Origin: Dethiobacter sp.
GTDB lineage: Bacteria > Bacillota > Dethiobacteria > Dethiobacterales > Dethiobacteraceae
Assembly: GCA_018333635.1 (NCBI GenBank)
Contig: JAGXTL010000024.1
Coordinates: 1-38,690, forward strand
Direction of reading: 5' to 3'
Length of the DNA stretch: 38,690 nucleotides
The position numbers and the translations under genes were made by a program. Positions 14,702 to 22,109 of this stretch are shown here, in pieces (position 1 is the first letter of the stretch; each line of letters opens with the position of its first letter). The notes under the pieces are model-generated. The model had not been told where the DNA came from. It did no database searches and worked only from the letters and a program-made list of their open reading frames with translations.

Positions 14702-16609
14702 TTGCCTAAGGTGACATTAACGGATGGTTCTGTGCGGGAATATCCCGAAGGTGCCCGCGTGGCCGATATTGCCTATGAACTGGGCGGCCGCCTGAAAAAA
14801 GATGCGACAGCCGCAAAAGTAAACAATGTTGTCAGAGATTTGTCAGCAGTTTTGCCTGGAGAAGCCGAAGTGCGTTTTTTGCTTTTTGATGACGACGAAG
14901 GGGCGGAAGTTTATCGTCATACATCCAGTCATATCCTAGCTCAGGCGGTGAAACGCCTGTTTGCAGATGTGAAATTGGGGATTGGCCCTGCCATCAAAGA
15001 CGGCTACTATTATGATTTCGATTACAGTGAGTCATTTGTGCCGTCTGATTTAGAGAAGATTGAGGCGGAAATGGCAAAGATAATCAAAGAGGATTTGCCG
15101 TTGGAACGTTTTGAGCTGAGTCGGGAAGAAGCGGCGTCTTATTTTGAAAAATTAGGCGAAGGTTATAAAGTCGAACTGGTCCGAGATTTGCCGGCAGATG
15201 CGGTGATTAGTTGTTACCGTTGCGGAGACTTTGTAGATTTATGTGCCGGACCCCATTTGCCTTCTACAGGCAAAGTGAAAGTGGTAAAACTATTAAACTT
15301 AGCGGGTGCTTACTGGCGCGGCAGTGAAAAGAATCCGATGCTGCAAAGGATTTACGGCACCTCTTTTCCAAAGAGAGCGCTTTTGGATGAATACCTGCAT
15401 CGGCTGGAAGAAGCAAAAAAGCGTGACCATCGCAAGTTGGGCCGTGAACTCGATTTATTCAGTATTCAGGAGGAAGGTCCTGGTTTCCCATTGCTGCACC
15501 CAAGGGGAATGGTTATTCGCAATGGACTGGAAGCCTACTGGCGTGAGGAGCACCGCCAAGCCGGCTATGAGGAGATTAAGACTCCGATAATTTTAAACAG
15601 GGTGTTGTGGGAGCGTTCAGGTCACTGGGCGCATTATAAAGAAAATATGTATTTCACACGTATTGAGGAGCAGGATTTTGCAGTTAAGCCGATGAATTGT
15701 CCAGGGGCTATGTTACTGTTTAAAACAAAAATGCATTCCTACCGGGATTTGCCAATTCGCATGGCAGAGCTGGGACTTGTGCACCGCCACGAACTATCAG
15801 GCGCATTGCACGGTTTAATGCGTGTGCGAGCCTTTACCCAGGATGATGCTCATATTTTTATGCTGCCGTCACAAATTAAGGACGAAGTGGCGAGAGTAAT
15901 AGAACTGACAGATAGAATGTACCATCTTTTTGGTTTTGAATATCACGTGGAACTGTCCACTAAGCCGGAAAAGGCCATGGGCTCGGCTGAGATGTGGGAG
16001 ATTGCCACCGCTGCGCTGCGCGATGTGCTGGAAGAGCGGAAGATTACTTATTTAGTTAATGCGGGAGACGGGGCCTTTTACGGACCTAAAATTGATTTCC
16101 ACCTTAAAGATTCTATCGGCCGGACCTGGCAATGCGGTACTATTCAGCTTGACTTTCAGATGCCGGAGAAGTTTGATTTAAACTATGTGGGTGAAGATGG
16201 GCAGAAGCATAGGCCAGCGGTGATTCATCGGGTGATATATGGCTCTATTGAGCGGTTTATGGCGGTGCTGATTGAGCATTTTGCCGGAGCTTTCCCTGTT
16301 TGGTTGTCGCCCCAGCAGGTAGCGGTGCTGCCGATTACGGAGAAGTTTCATCAATATGCTAAGGATGTGGCTGCCAGGCTATGGGCAGCAGGCGTCCGGG
16401 TGGAAGCCGATTTGCGCAATGAAAAGGTTGGCTACAAAATTCGCGAGGCGCAATTGCAAAAAGTTCCTTACATGTTGGTTGTGGGGGAAAAGGAAGAAGC
16501 TGCCGGAACTGTAGCTGTAAGAGAGCGCACATCAGGCGAAGCCGGCACAATGAAGATCGAGGAGTTTATTGCAAAAATTAAGCTTGACATTCAGGAAAAG
16601 CGCCGTTGA
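14702..16609 (+). CDS. thrS: Threonyl-tRNA synthetase
   Basis: Charges tRNA-Thr. All ThrRS domains are present in 635 residues: the TGS domain (residues 1-62), the editing domain with HxxxH (HTSSHILAQ, H73/H77) and CYRCGDFVDLCAGPH near 171, the class II catalytic core with motif 2 (PMNCPGAMLLFK near 331, including the zinc-binding cysteine) and motif 3 (GSIERFMAVLIEH), and the anticodon-binding domain at the C-terminus. The start is TTG 14702, supported by GGAGTGG at 14689-14695; no ATG fits. The 69-base upstream gap is too short for a T-box, unlike many Firmicute thrS genes. The stop codon overlaps the -35 of the next promoter. Confidence 0.97.
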   Translation: MPKVTLTDGSVREYPEGARVADIAYELGGRLKKDATAAKVNNVVRDLSAVLPGEAEVRFLLFDDDEGAEVYRHTSSHILAQAVKRLFADVKLGIGPAIKDGYYYDFDYSESFVPSDLEKIEAEMAKIIKEDLPLERFELSREEAASYFEKLGEGYKVELVRDLPADAVISCYRCGDFVDLCAGPHLPSTGKVKVVKLLNLAGAYWRGSEKNPMLQRIYGTSFPKRALLDEYLHRLEEAKKRDHRKLGRELDLFSIQEEGPGFPLLHPRGMVIRNGLEAYWREEHRQAGYEEIKTPIILNRVLWERSGHWAHYKENMYFTRIEEQDFAVKPMNCPGAMLLFKTKMHSYRDLPIRMAELGLVHRHELSGALHGLMRVRAFTQDDAHIFMLPSQIKDEVARVIELTDRMYHLFGFEYHVELSTKPEKAMGSAEMWEIATAALRDVLEERKITYLVNAGDGAFYGPKIDFHLKDSIGRTWQCGTIQLDFQMPEKFDLNYVGEDGQKHRPAVIHRVIYGSIERFMAVLIEHFAGAFPVWLSPQQVAVLPITEKFHQYAKDVAARLWAAGVRVEADLRNEKVGYKIREAQLQKVPYMLVVGEKEEAAGTVAVRERTSGEAGTMKIEEFIAKIKLDIQEKRR

Positions 16610-16634
16610 CTTCTTGCTTGGATTATGTTATATT
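16606..16634 (+). promoter_or_regulatory. Promoter of the infC-rpmI-rplT operon
   Basis: TTGACT (16606-16611, overlapping the thrS stop), 17-base spacer, TATATT with an upstream TGT (extended -10). The predicted start point (about 16641) falls at the 5' edge of the leader structure. Confidence 0.7.
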
Positions 16635-16636
16635 GA

Positions 16637-16693
16637 GTTGACCTAAGAAGAAGCCACCGCTTCTCACCCTAAGGCAGAGCCCCATGGGTCAAC
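16637..16693 (+). promoter_or_regulatory. L20-type ribosomal protein leader
   Basis: GTTGACC (16637-16643) pairs with GGTCAAC (16687-16693) around two inner helices (AGAAG...CTTCT and others). The position and shape match the L20 leader of Firmicute infC-rpmI-rplT operons, where L20 binds its own mRNA to cause premature termination. A second hairpin, AACGCAGG...CCTGCGTT, lies at about 16736-16759. Confidence 0.65.
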
Positions 16694-16836
16694 AATAATC
16701 GCCAGATTAAGTGAGCGTATTTTTTGTTGAAGATGAACGCAGGTGGATTCGCCTGCGTTATTCCCGTTGCAGAGGAAACCATAAAGAGCTTCCTGCGCAA
16801 TACTGGTGCTAATTATTTTTTTGGAGGTGATGCAAG

Positions 16837-17349
16837 ATTAGCAAGGACTTACTTGTTAATGAACAAATCCGTGCCCGGGAAGTCCGGGTGGTTGACACGG
16901 ATGGTGCTCAGTTGGGGATTATGCCATTGAAAGAAGCGTTACGTTTGGCCGCTGAGAAGAATCTTGACCTCGTGGCTATGTCTCTTGCTGCCAAACCGCC
17001 TGTCTGCCGTATCATGGATTTTGGGAAATACAAGTTTGAACAGAGCAAGCGGGAGAAAGAAGCCCGCAAAAACCAGAAGATTATTACTGTCAAGGAAGTT
17101 AAGGTCCGTCCTAATATTGAAGACAATGACTTTAACGTGAAACTGAAAAATGCCCGTCGGTTTCTGGAAGCGGGAGATAAAGTAAAGGCTACCGTAATGT
17201 TTAGAGGCCGGGAAATTACCCACCCTGAAATGGGTCAGAAACTGCTTCTGCGGATGGCGAAGGAAGTGGAAGACCTGGGCAATGTGGAACGTGTCCCTAA
17301 GGTGGAAGGACGGAACATGATAATGATTCTGACGCCGAAATCGAACTAG
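16837..17349 (+). CDS. infC: Translation initiation factor IF-3, ATT start codon
   Basis: IF-3 binds the 30S subunit and checks the initiation codon. The protein starts at ATT 16837 ([20 protein letters not shown]), directly behind a strong SD GGAGGTGA (16823-16830), and is 170 residues long. Starting at the first GTG (16888) would cut off the conserved N-terminal sequence. The N-domain ([19 protein letters not shown]), the linker rich in K and R, and the C-domain ([28 protein letters not shown]) are all present. A rare AUU start is the classic basis of IF-3 autoregulation, because IF-3 itself rejects non-AUG/GUG/UUG starts. Upstream L20-type leader; rpmI follows 14 bases later. Confidence 0.95.
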   Translation: MSKDLLVNEQIRAREVRVVDTDGAQLGIMPLKEALRLAAEKNLDLVAMSLAAKPPVCRIMDFGKYKFEQSKREKEARKNQKIITVKEVKVRPNIEDNDFNVKLKNARRFLEAGDKVKATVMFRGREITHPEMGQKLLLRMAKEVEDLGNVERVPKVEGRNMIMILTPKSN

Positions 17350-17363
17350 GAGGGAAACTTGCT

Positions 17364-17558
17364 ATGCCTAAGATGAAGACACACCGTGGCGCCGCCAAGC
17401 GCTTCAAAAAAACGGGAACCGGCAAATTTAAGCGTAGCCATGCTTATGCGCGACATATTCTGGAGAAAAAAACTCCTGGCCGCAAGCGTCGGCTGCGTAA
17501 AAATACTTTGGTCAGCGCCTCAGACACCAGGCGTGTGGCCAGGATGTTGCCAAACTAA
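17364..17558 (+). CDS. rpmI: 50S ribosomal protein L35
   Basis: A 64-residue basic protein of the large subunit. The family sequences [20 protein letters not shown] and [20 protein letters not shown] are intact. ATG 17364 follows AGGAGGG. The second gene of infC-rpmI-rplT. Confidence 0.97.
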   Translation: MPKMKTHRGAAKRFKKTGTGKFKRSHAYARHILEKKTPGRKRRLRKNTLVSASDTRRVARMLPN

Positions 17559-17605
17559 ACGCAAACACATACTAAAGAATACAACAATGCAAGGAGGGTT
17601 TTCCC

Positions 17606-17959
17606 ATGCCAAGGGTTAAACGGGGCGTGACCGGCCGGGCGCGTCATAAGAAAGTAATCAAGCTTGCCAAAGGTTATTTTGGCGCTAAGAGTAAATTGTT
17701 CCGCACAGCTAACCAGGCAGTAATGAAGTCGCTTGCTTATGCTTACCGCGACCGCCGCAATTTAAAGAGGGATTACAGAAGGCTGTGGATTGCCAGGATT
17801 AACGCAGCTGCCCGGGTGAATGGGATGTCTTACAGTCGCCTAATTAATGGGCTGAAGCGTGCCGGCGTCGATATTAACCGCAAAATGCTTGCTGAGCTGG
17901 CTGTCAATGATACGGAAAGTTTCAGTCAATTAATTGGTGTTGCTAAAGAAAACCTGTAA
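17606..17959 (+). CDS. rplT: 50S ribosomal protein L20
   Basis: A 117-residue protein, needed early in 50S assembly and the expected autogenous repressor of this operon. Starts [20 protein letters not shown] and contains the conserved [22 protein letters not shown] 17606 sits 12 bases behind AAGGAGGG. Last gene of the operon. Confidence 0.97.
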   Translation: MPRVKRGVTGRARHKKVIKLAKGYFGAKSKLFRTANQAVMKSLAYAYRDRRNLKRDYRRLWIARINAAARVNGMSYSRLINGLKRAGVDINRKMLAELAVNDTESFSQLIGVAKENL

Positions 17960-17983
17960 TAAGAATATTTAACAATCTTTAGA

Positions 17984-18015
17984 GTCAGAAGTTTTTGCTT
18001 CTGGCTTCGCCTTTT
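17984..18015 (+). terminator. Terminator after rplT
   Basis: GTCAGAAG, TTTTTG loop, CTTCTGGC (one G.U pair), then TTCGCCTTTT. The T-run is modest, so read-through into the potassium genes is possible. Confidence 0.55.
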
Positions 18016-18032
18016 AGGAGGTGACAGGAGCT

Positions 18033-19373
18033 TTGTATCTCAATCCGTTTCAGGCACGCAAAGTATCGCCGCCAAAAATTTTGGTAGGCGGTTTTGCTGC
18101 TCTCATTTTGCTTGGCGCCATTTTGCTCTCACTGCCTGCCGCCACTCACACCGGGCGAATCCCGTTTTTGGACGCTTTGTTTACAGCGACTTCCGCCGTG
18201 TGCGTAACCGGACTAGTTGTGGTAGATACCGGTACATATTTTACGAGGTTTGGACAGACGGTGATTCTGTTCTTGATTCAGATTGGCGGATTGGGATTTA
18301 TGACTGCCGCCACCTTGGTATTTATTATCTTGGGCAAGAAAATTACTTTGCGGGAACGACTGGTGATCCAGGAGGCGATGAATCAGATTTCCCAGCAGGA
18401 TCTGATCAGGCTTGTCTTTAGAGTTGTGCTGCTGACTTTCGCTATTGAAGCCATTGGTGCATTGTTGTTAAGTACAAGATTTATTCCTCAATATGGTTTG
18501 TGGACGGGCCTTTTTTACGCGGTTTTTCATGCCGTCTCAGCCTTCTGCAATGCCGGCTTTGACCTGGTAGGCGGATTTGCCAGTTTGACCCCATATGTCT
18601 ACGATCCGGTGATTCTCTTGACAATCGCCGGTTTGTTCATCTTTGGGGGTCTGGGTTTTACTGTAATTATGGAGGTTCATCAGAAGCGCCGGTTTGTTCG
18701 ATATTCGCTCCATACGAAAATGGTGCTATTAATCACAGCTATTTTGTTATTGCTGCCTACCGTGGCTATCTTTGCTTTGGAATACAACAACCCCGCCACG
18801 CTTGGGCAGCTTACTCTAGGCAATAAAATTGTAAACGCTTTCTTTACTGCGGCGACGCCAAGAACGGCCGGGTTTAATTCTTTGCCAATGGACGGACTTT
18901 TTCCTTATACACTTTTTCTTATAATTGGTTTAATGTTCATTGGCGCTTCTCCCGCCTCAACCGGCGGCGGGATAAAGACGACCACGTTTGGCGCGCTGGT
19001 GGTGGCGGTGATTTCCACTATTCGGGGAAGAGAGTTTCCGCTCGTCTATAGCAAGCAGATTCCGGTTGAAATTTTACGTCGCGCTCTTTCCATTGCGATG
19101 ATTTCTTTTTTTCTGGTTTTTCTTGCTACTTTTGCCTTACTCATTACTGAGGGAGGCTCATTACTAGATATGCTCTTTGAAGTTATGTCAGCTTTTGGTA
19201 CAGTGGGGCTCTCTACCGGGATCACGCCTGAGCTTTCCCCCGCCGGCCGTATGATTATTATTATAGTCATGTTTGCCGGCAGAGTGGGTCCGCTGACACT
19301 CGTGTTCTCGTTAGCGAAGAGAATGCAGAAGGCGCCTGTTAAATATCCTGAAGAGAGAATCATGATCGGTTAA
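18033..19373 (+). CDS. ktrB: Potassium uptake channel subunit, KtrB/TrkH family
   Basis: The ion-conducting subunit of a Ktr/Trk system, 446 residues in four repeated membrane-pore-membrane units. The four selectivity-filter loops are readable: SAVCVTGLVV, SAFCNAGFDL, TPRTAGFNSL and SAFGTVGLSTG, each with the key glycine. KtrB-type length and the lack of a long TrkH N-terminus favour KtrB. The frame is open from GTG 18021, but that codon overlaps the SD AGGAGGTG (18016-18023). TTG 18033 has proper spacing and gives MYLNPFQARKVSPPKILVGG. The regulatory subunit follows 13 bases after the stop. Confidence 0.93.
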   Translation: MYLNPFQARKVSPPKILVGGFAALILLGAILLSLPAATHTGRIPFLDALFTATSAVCVTGLVVVDTGTYFTRFGQTVILFLIQIGGLGFMTAATLVFIILGKKITLRERLVIQEAMNQISQQDLIRLVFRVVLLTFAIEAIGALLLSTRFIPQYGLWTGLFYAVFHAVSAFCNAGFDLVGGFASLTPYVYDPVILLTIAGLFIFGGLGFTVIMEVHQKRRFVRYSLHTKMVLLITAILLLLPTVAIFALEYNNPATLGQLTLGNKIVNAFFTAATPRTAGFNSLPMDGLFPYTLFLIIGLMFIGASPASTGGGIKTTTFGALVVAVISTIRGREFPLVYSKQIPVEILRRALSIAMISFFLVFLATFALLITEGGSLLDMLFEVMSAFGTVGLSTGITPELSPAGRMIIIIVMFAGRVGPLTLVFSLAKRMQKAPVKYPEERIMIG

Positions 19374-19386
19374 AGGAGTGAATTCT

Positions 19387-20043
19387 GTGAAGGCTAGACA
19401 GTTTGCGGTGATTGGAATCGGACGTTTTGGTGCCAGCGTTGCAGCAAAGCTGTATGAAATGGGCTATGATGTCCTAGCCATCGATACTAGCGAGTCCAGG
19501 ATTGATGGAATTGTGGACAAAGTTACTCATGCGGTTGTGGCCGACTCCACTAGTGAAACAGCGCTGAAATCGCTAGGGATTAGCAATTTTGATGTGGTTA
19601 TAGTGGCCATCGGACAAGATATTCAGGCTAGCATTCTTACTACCCTGGTGCTAAAAGAGATGGGCGTAAAGCAAATTGTTACCAAAGCACTAACTGAGCA
19701 GCATGGTAAAGTATTGCAAAAAATTGGCGCAGATAGAATTGTTTTCCCTGAACGTGATATGGGTATCCGTGTAGCCAATAATCTGGCAGCCGCTAATGTG
19801 CTTGATTTTATCGAGCTGTCGCCTGACTTTAGCATCGTGGAGTTTATCGCAACTGCTGAAATGGTGGGAAAGTCTTTAAAGGAGTTGGATTTTCGTGCAA
19901 AATTCGGCGTAAATGTCTTGGCTATCCGTACGGCTGACAAAAATATCAGCGTATCGCCAGGCGCCTCCGACAGAATTCAAGCCGGAGATTTGCTGATTAT
20001 GGTAGGAGAAAACACTAGTCTGCAAAGAATGGGCGAATCCTAG
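19387..20043 (+). CDS. ktrA: Potassium uptake regulatory subunit, KtrA/TrkA family
   Basis: A 218-residue RCK protein that forms the cytosolic ring gating KtrB. The N-terminal Rossmann (RCK_N) domain has FAVIGIGRFGASVAAKL and the acidic nucleotide-binding end LAIDTSESR. The C-terminal RCK_C domain (from about residue 138, LDFIELSPDFSIVEFIA) ends in GDLLIMVGENTSL. It should bind NAD(H) or ATP/ADP in the first domain, and in Firmicutes the second often binds cyclic di-AMP. GTG 19387 has AAGGAG at 8 bases, better than GTG 19378. It is co-transcribed with ktrB. Confidence 0.93.
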   Translation: MKARQFAVIGIGRFGASVAAKLYEMGYDVLAIDTSESRIDGIVDKVTHAVVADSTSETALKSLGISNFDVVIVAIGQDIQASILTTLVLKEMGVKQIVTKALTEQHGKVLQKIGADRIVFPERDMGIRVANNLAAANVLDFIELSPDFSIVEFIATAEMVGKSLKELDFRAKFGVNVLAIRTADKNISVSPGASDRIQAGDLLIMVGENTSLQRMGES

Positions 20044-20044
20044 C

Positions 20045-20839
20045 ATGTCTTCTGTGATAGAAAGCGCCCAAAATCAATATCTAAAGCTATACCGCAGCCT
20101 AAAGAAGAGACAAGTACGTGATGAGCTGAAGCTGCTGCCGCTTGAGGGCATCAAGCTGGTTAGCGATGCTCTTTCCCGAGGTTCTGTTCCTCGCTTAATT
20201 CTTCTGAGGGAAGATGTAGAGATGGACAAGTTCCCTTTTCTTTTGCCGCTCTTAGGAAACATTTTAATTGTCCGTGTGGCAGAAAAACTTTTTGATGGCA
20301 CAGCTTTTACAGATTCTCCGCAGGGAATCATTGCCATCACTGAAAAGCCCGGCTATGCATTGACAGAGCTTTTTGTCGGCTCTGCACCGCTTATTTTAGT
20401 GGTTGACGCTGTGCAGGATCCGGGGAATTTGGGAACGATGTTGCGCTCGGCGCTTGCCGCCGGTGCCTCCGGCGCAGTGCTGTTGCCGGGAACGGTGGAC
20501 AGCGCTAATCCAAAGACTCTACGCGCGGCTATGGGGGCCCATTTTGCTATGCCGGTAGTGGAGGCAACGACTGCCGAACTGTTATGTGAACTGCGACTGC
20601 GGCAGATTCCGCTGGTTGCCGCCGCCGCGACGTCTGCTATTTCCTACAACTGCTTTGACTGGTCTGTGCCGGCTGCGGTAGTAATCGGCAACGAAGGAGC
20701 GGGAGTTTCGCCTGTCGTGGCGGAAGCTGCCGACGCATGGGTTGCGATTCCGCTTGCCGCAGCAGTGGAATCGCTTAATGCTGCCGTTGCTATGTCTGTT
20801 ATTTTTTTTGAAGCCGCTCGTCAGCGCCGAAAGCTTTAG
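20045..20839 (+). CDS. TrmH/SpoU-family RNA 2'-O-methyltransferase (YsgA-like)
   Basis: A SPOUT-class methyltransferase, 264 residues, acting on ribose 2'-OH of rRNA or tRNA with SAM. The N-terminal substrate-binding domain is followed by the three SpoU motifs: DAVQDPGNLGTMLRSALAAG, AVVIGNEGAGVSP and IPLAAAVESLNAAVAMSV. The same family (ysgA) lies just upstream of pheS in Bacillus, so the context is ancestral even though yteA now stands between. ATG 20045 lies one base after the ktrA stop and has no strong SD, which suggests translational coupling. The target base is not known. Confidence 0.88.
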   Translation: MSSVIESAQNQYLKLYRSLKKRQVRDELKLLPLEGIKLVSDALSRGSVPRLILLREDVEMDKFPFLLPLLGNILIVRVAEKLFDGTAFTDSPQGIIAITEKPGYALTELFVGSAPLILVVDAVQDPGNLGTMLRSALAAGASGAVLLPGTVDSANPKTLRAAMGAHFAMPVVEATTAELLCELRLRQIPLVAAAATSAISYNCFDWSVPAAVVIGNEGAGVSPVVAEAADAWVAIPLAAAVESLNAAVAMSVIFFEAARQRRKL

Positions 20840-20842
20840 GGA

Positions 20843-20886
20843 AATACAGAAGATTTCTTGAATCATCTTCTTGCCTGTGCTATAAT
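20843..20886 (+). repeat. 44-bp direct repeat carrying a promoter, copy 1
   Basis: Identical to 21757-21800. It contains TTGAAT (20858-20863), a 17-base spacer, and TATAAT (20881-20886) with TGC before it (extended -10). An inverted repeat AGAAGAT...ATCTTCT overlaps the -35. The homology extends left to AAAGCTT at the end of the methyltransferase gene, with a six-base gap. Nothing coding follows on this strand; a transcript would run about 65 bases into the hairpin at 20917-20955. Confidence 0.95.
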
Positions 20887-20916
20887 CCTGCCTTTGACAG
20901 CAAATAAACTGAAAAA

Positions 20917-20966
20917 GAGGCCGTAACTCCCATGAATAAAGGAGTTTGCGGCCTTCATGTTTTTCA
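20917..20966 (-). terminator. Terminator of yteA
   Basis: On the minus strand, AAGGCCGCAAACTCC pairs with GGAGTTACGGCCT across a loop and is followed by CTTTTTC. On the plus strand the same hairpin is followed by CATGTTTTT and could end a short RNA from promoter copy 1. Confidence 0.75.
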
Positions 20967-20983
20967 GAAATATGTAGGGAAAA

Positions 20984-21589
20984 CTAGTCAGGAAGCTGAT
21001 CGCGGTATTCTTCGTTCGAGATGCGATCCGTATCTTCAACGGCACCGTTTGTTTCATCATTTTCATCGTTCGTTTCTTCGTAATAAACATGGTTTAGCTT
21101 GTTGTACTGAGCTACGTCCTGCCACGCATCCTCGCCGTCATAGCCCGTATAATCTTTATCCCCCATATAGGAGCGGGCAAACGGCAGGCTTAGTTCCTCA
21201 ATGGGCCTGGGATAATTGTGCGGGGGAACCTCCGTTTTGCGTTTGCAGTGAATACAGAACTCAGCGTAGGGAATGGCGTCAAGCCGGTCAGCGGGAATTG
21301 TTTTCCCGCAATTTTCGCAGACACCGTAGAGACCCAGATCCATTCTTTCCAGCGCTTTGTCCACCTTCCTCAGAATCAGCAAGTTTTTCTCGTGCAGTGA
21401 AATATCTTTGGCCCGCTCATAATTTTCACTGGCGATGTCGGCCGGATGGTTGTCGATGACAGAAAGTTCCTGTGTTGCATCCCGCAACCCCTGGTGCTCC
21501 TGCAAGCCCTCCGTTACATCCATCTGGTCAAGCAGTTCTTTTTTCATTTTATCCAGTTGCTTCCTGTGGCGTATAAACTTTGTATTCAT
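20984..21589 (-). CDS. yteA: DksA/TraR zinc-finger regulatory protein, YteA type
   Basis: A 201-residue relative of DksA in the YteA family seen in endospore formers. An N-terminal coiled-coil region contains HPADIASENYERAKD, the family mark. It is followed by the four-cysteine zinc finger C91-x2-C94-x17-C112-x2-C115 (CENCGKTIPA...FCIHC). The C-terminus is long and acidic. The acidic coiled-coil tip used by E. coli DksA to reach the RNA polymerase active site is not obvious. ATG 21589 follows CAGGAGG. It runs against all its neighbours and is flanked by the 44-bp direct repeats, so it probably entered this place between the SpoU gene and yqzL-pheST. Confidence 0.88.
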   Translation of the reverse strand: MNTKFIRHRKQLDKMKKELLDQMDVTEGLQEHQGLRDATQELSVIDNHPADIASENYERAKDISLHEKNLLILRKVDKALERMDLGLYGVCENCGKTIPADRLDAIPYAEFCIHCKRKTEVPPHNYPRPIEELSLPFARSYMGDKDYTGYDGEDAWQDVAQYNKLNHVYYEETNDENDETNGAVEDTDRISNEEYRDQLPD

Positions 21590-21756
21590 TGCTTGTCAGC
21601 CTCCTGCCATTCTGTTTTTCACAATGCGGACAATTCCTGCGATATAATACCTGATAATCGGATTAACATACATAATCAGCTCTGCTTAGCCTGCTTGTAT
21701 CTTGACATATTTATACATATACATATAGTATTTGGTCTACAAAAGGATTAAAGCTT

Positions 21757-21800
21757 AATACAGAAGATTTCTTGAATCATCTTCTTGCCTGTGCTATAAT
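21757..21800 (+). repeat. 44-bp direct repeat carrying a promoter, copy 2 (promoter of yqzL-pheST)
   Basis: Identical to 20843-20886. TTGAAT at 21772-21777, a 17-base spacer, TATAAT at 21795-21800 with TGC before it. Transcription should start at about 21807, just before yqzL, the T-box-like leader and pheST. A weaker promoter, TTGACA (21702-21707) with TATAGT (21724-21729), lies upstream. Confidence 0.95.
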
Positions 21801-21838
21801 GAAGGCAGTCCCATTCCATGAATAAGGAGTGGTCTGCG

Positions 21839-21937
21839 ATGTTTAATGCTGACCTGTTTTGGCGGTTTTTTGAAAGAACCGGTTCTGTAACAGCATATCT
21901 TTTGTATAAGCAGATGGTGACAAGCAGAAGAGGCTAA
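21839..21937 (+). CDS. yqzL: YqzL-family small protein
   Basis: A 32-residue reading frame found by eye. It starts MFNADLFWRFFERTGSVTAY and ends with LLYKQMVTSRRG. The pattern FW-x-x-FERTGS-x-x-AYLLYK matches the YqzL family of tiny proteins in spore formers, whose function is unknown. ATG 21839 has the SD AAGGAG (21824-21829) at 9 bases. It sits 39 bases after the start of transcription expected from promoter copy 2 and directly before the pheS leader. The inverted repeat ATGCTG...CAGCAT within it may also fold in the RNA. Confidence 0.72.
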   Translation: MFNADLFWRFFERTGSVTAYLLYKQMVTSRRG

Positions 21938-21939
21938 AG

Positions 21940-22071
21940 GCAATGATGGGACGAGTACGTGCGCCAAGCTGCGGAGCCTCCGGTACAGAACAAGAGTGAT
22001 TGGCGTGTCTGTTCAGCATGTCTGATGCTGCGGAAGTTTGCTTTCGTCCCTTTTTTGGGGCGATATTTTTT
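21940..22071 (+). promoter_or_regulatory. T-box-like attenuator leader of pheST (short or decayed)
   Basis: The leader opens with GATGGGACGAGTACGTG, like the 5' end of T-box stem I (AGTA element), and continues with CGCC...GGCG pairing around AAGAGTGATTGGCG, which recalls the AGAGAG...GGTTGGTG distal loop. It ends in a clear terminator: TCGTCCC (22044-22050), six T, GGGGCGA, then ATATTTTTT. GGGACGA near 21948 can pair with TCGTCCC, an alternative to the terminator. The conserved T-box bulge TGGNACCGCG is not present; CTGATGCTGCGG stands in that place. At about 130 bases it is shorter than a full T-box. Confidence 0.5.
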
Positions 22072-22109
22072 ATTCCATTGCTTGTTAGAAAAGGGAGTGA
22101 AGGCGTTCC

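Noticed and set aside
16724-16930. 68-residue frame in the infC leader
   Set aside because: It overlaps the leader hairpin and the true infC start in another frame; no SD is seen.
20932-21459. 175-residue plus-strand frame opposite yteA
   Set aside because: Antisense shadow of the zinc-finger protein; the composition is unnatural and there is no SD.
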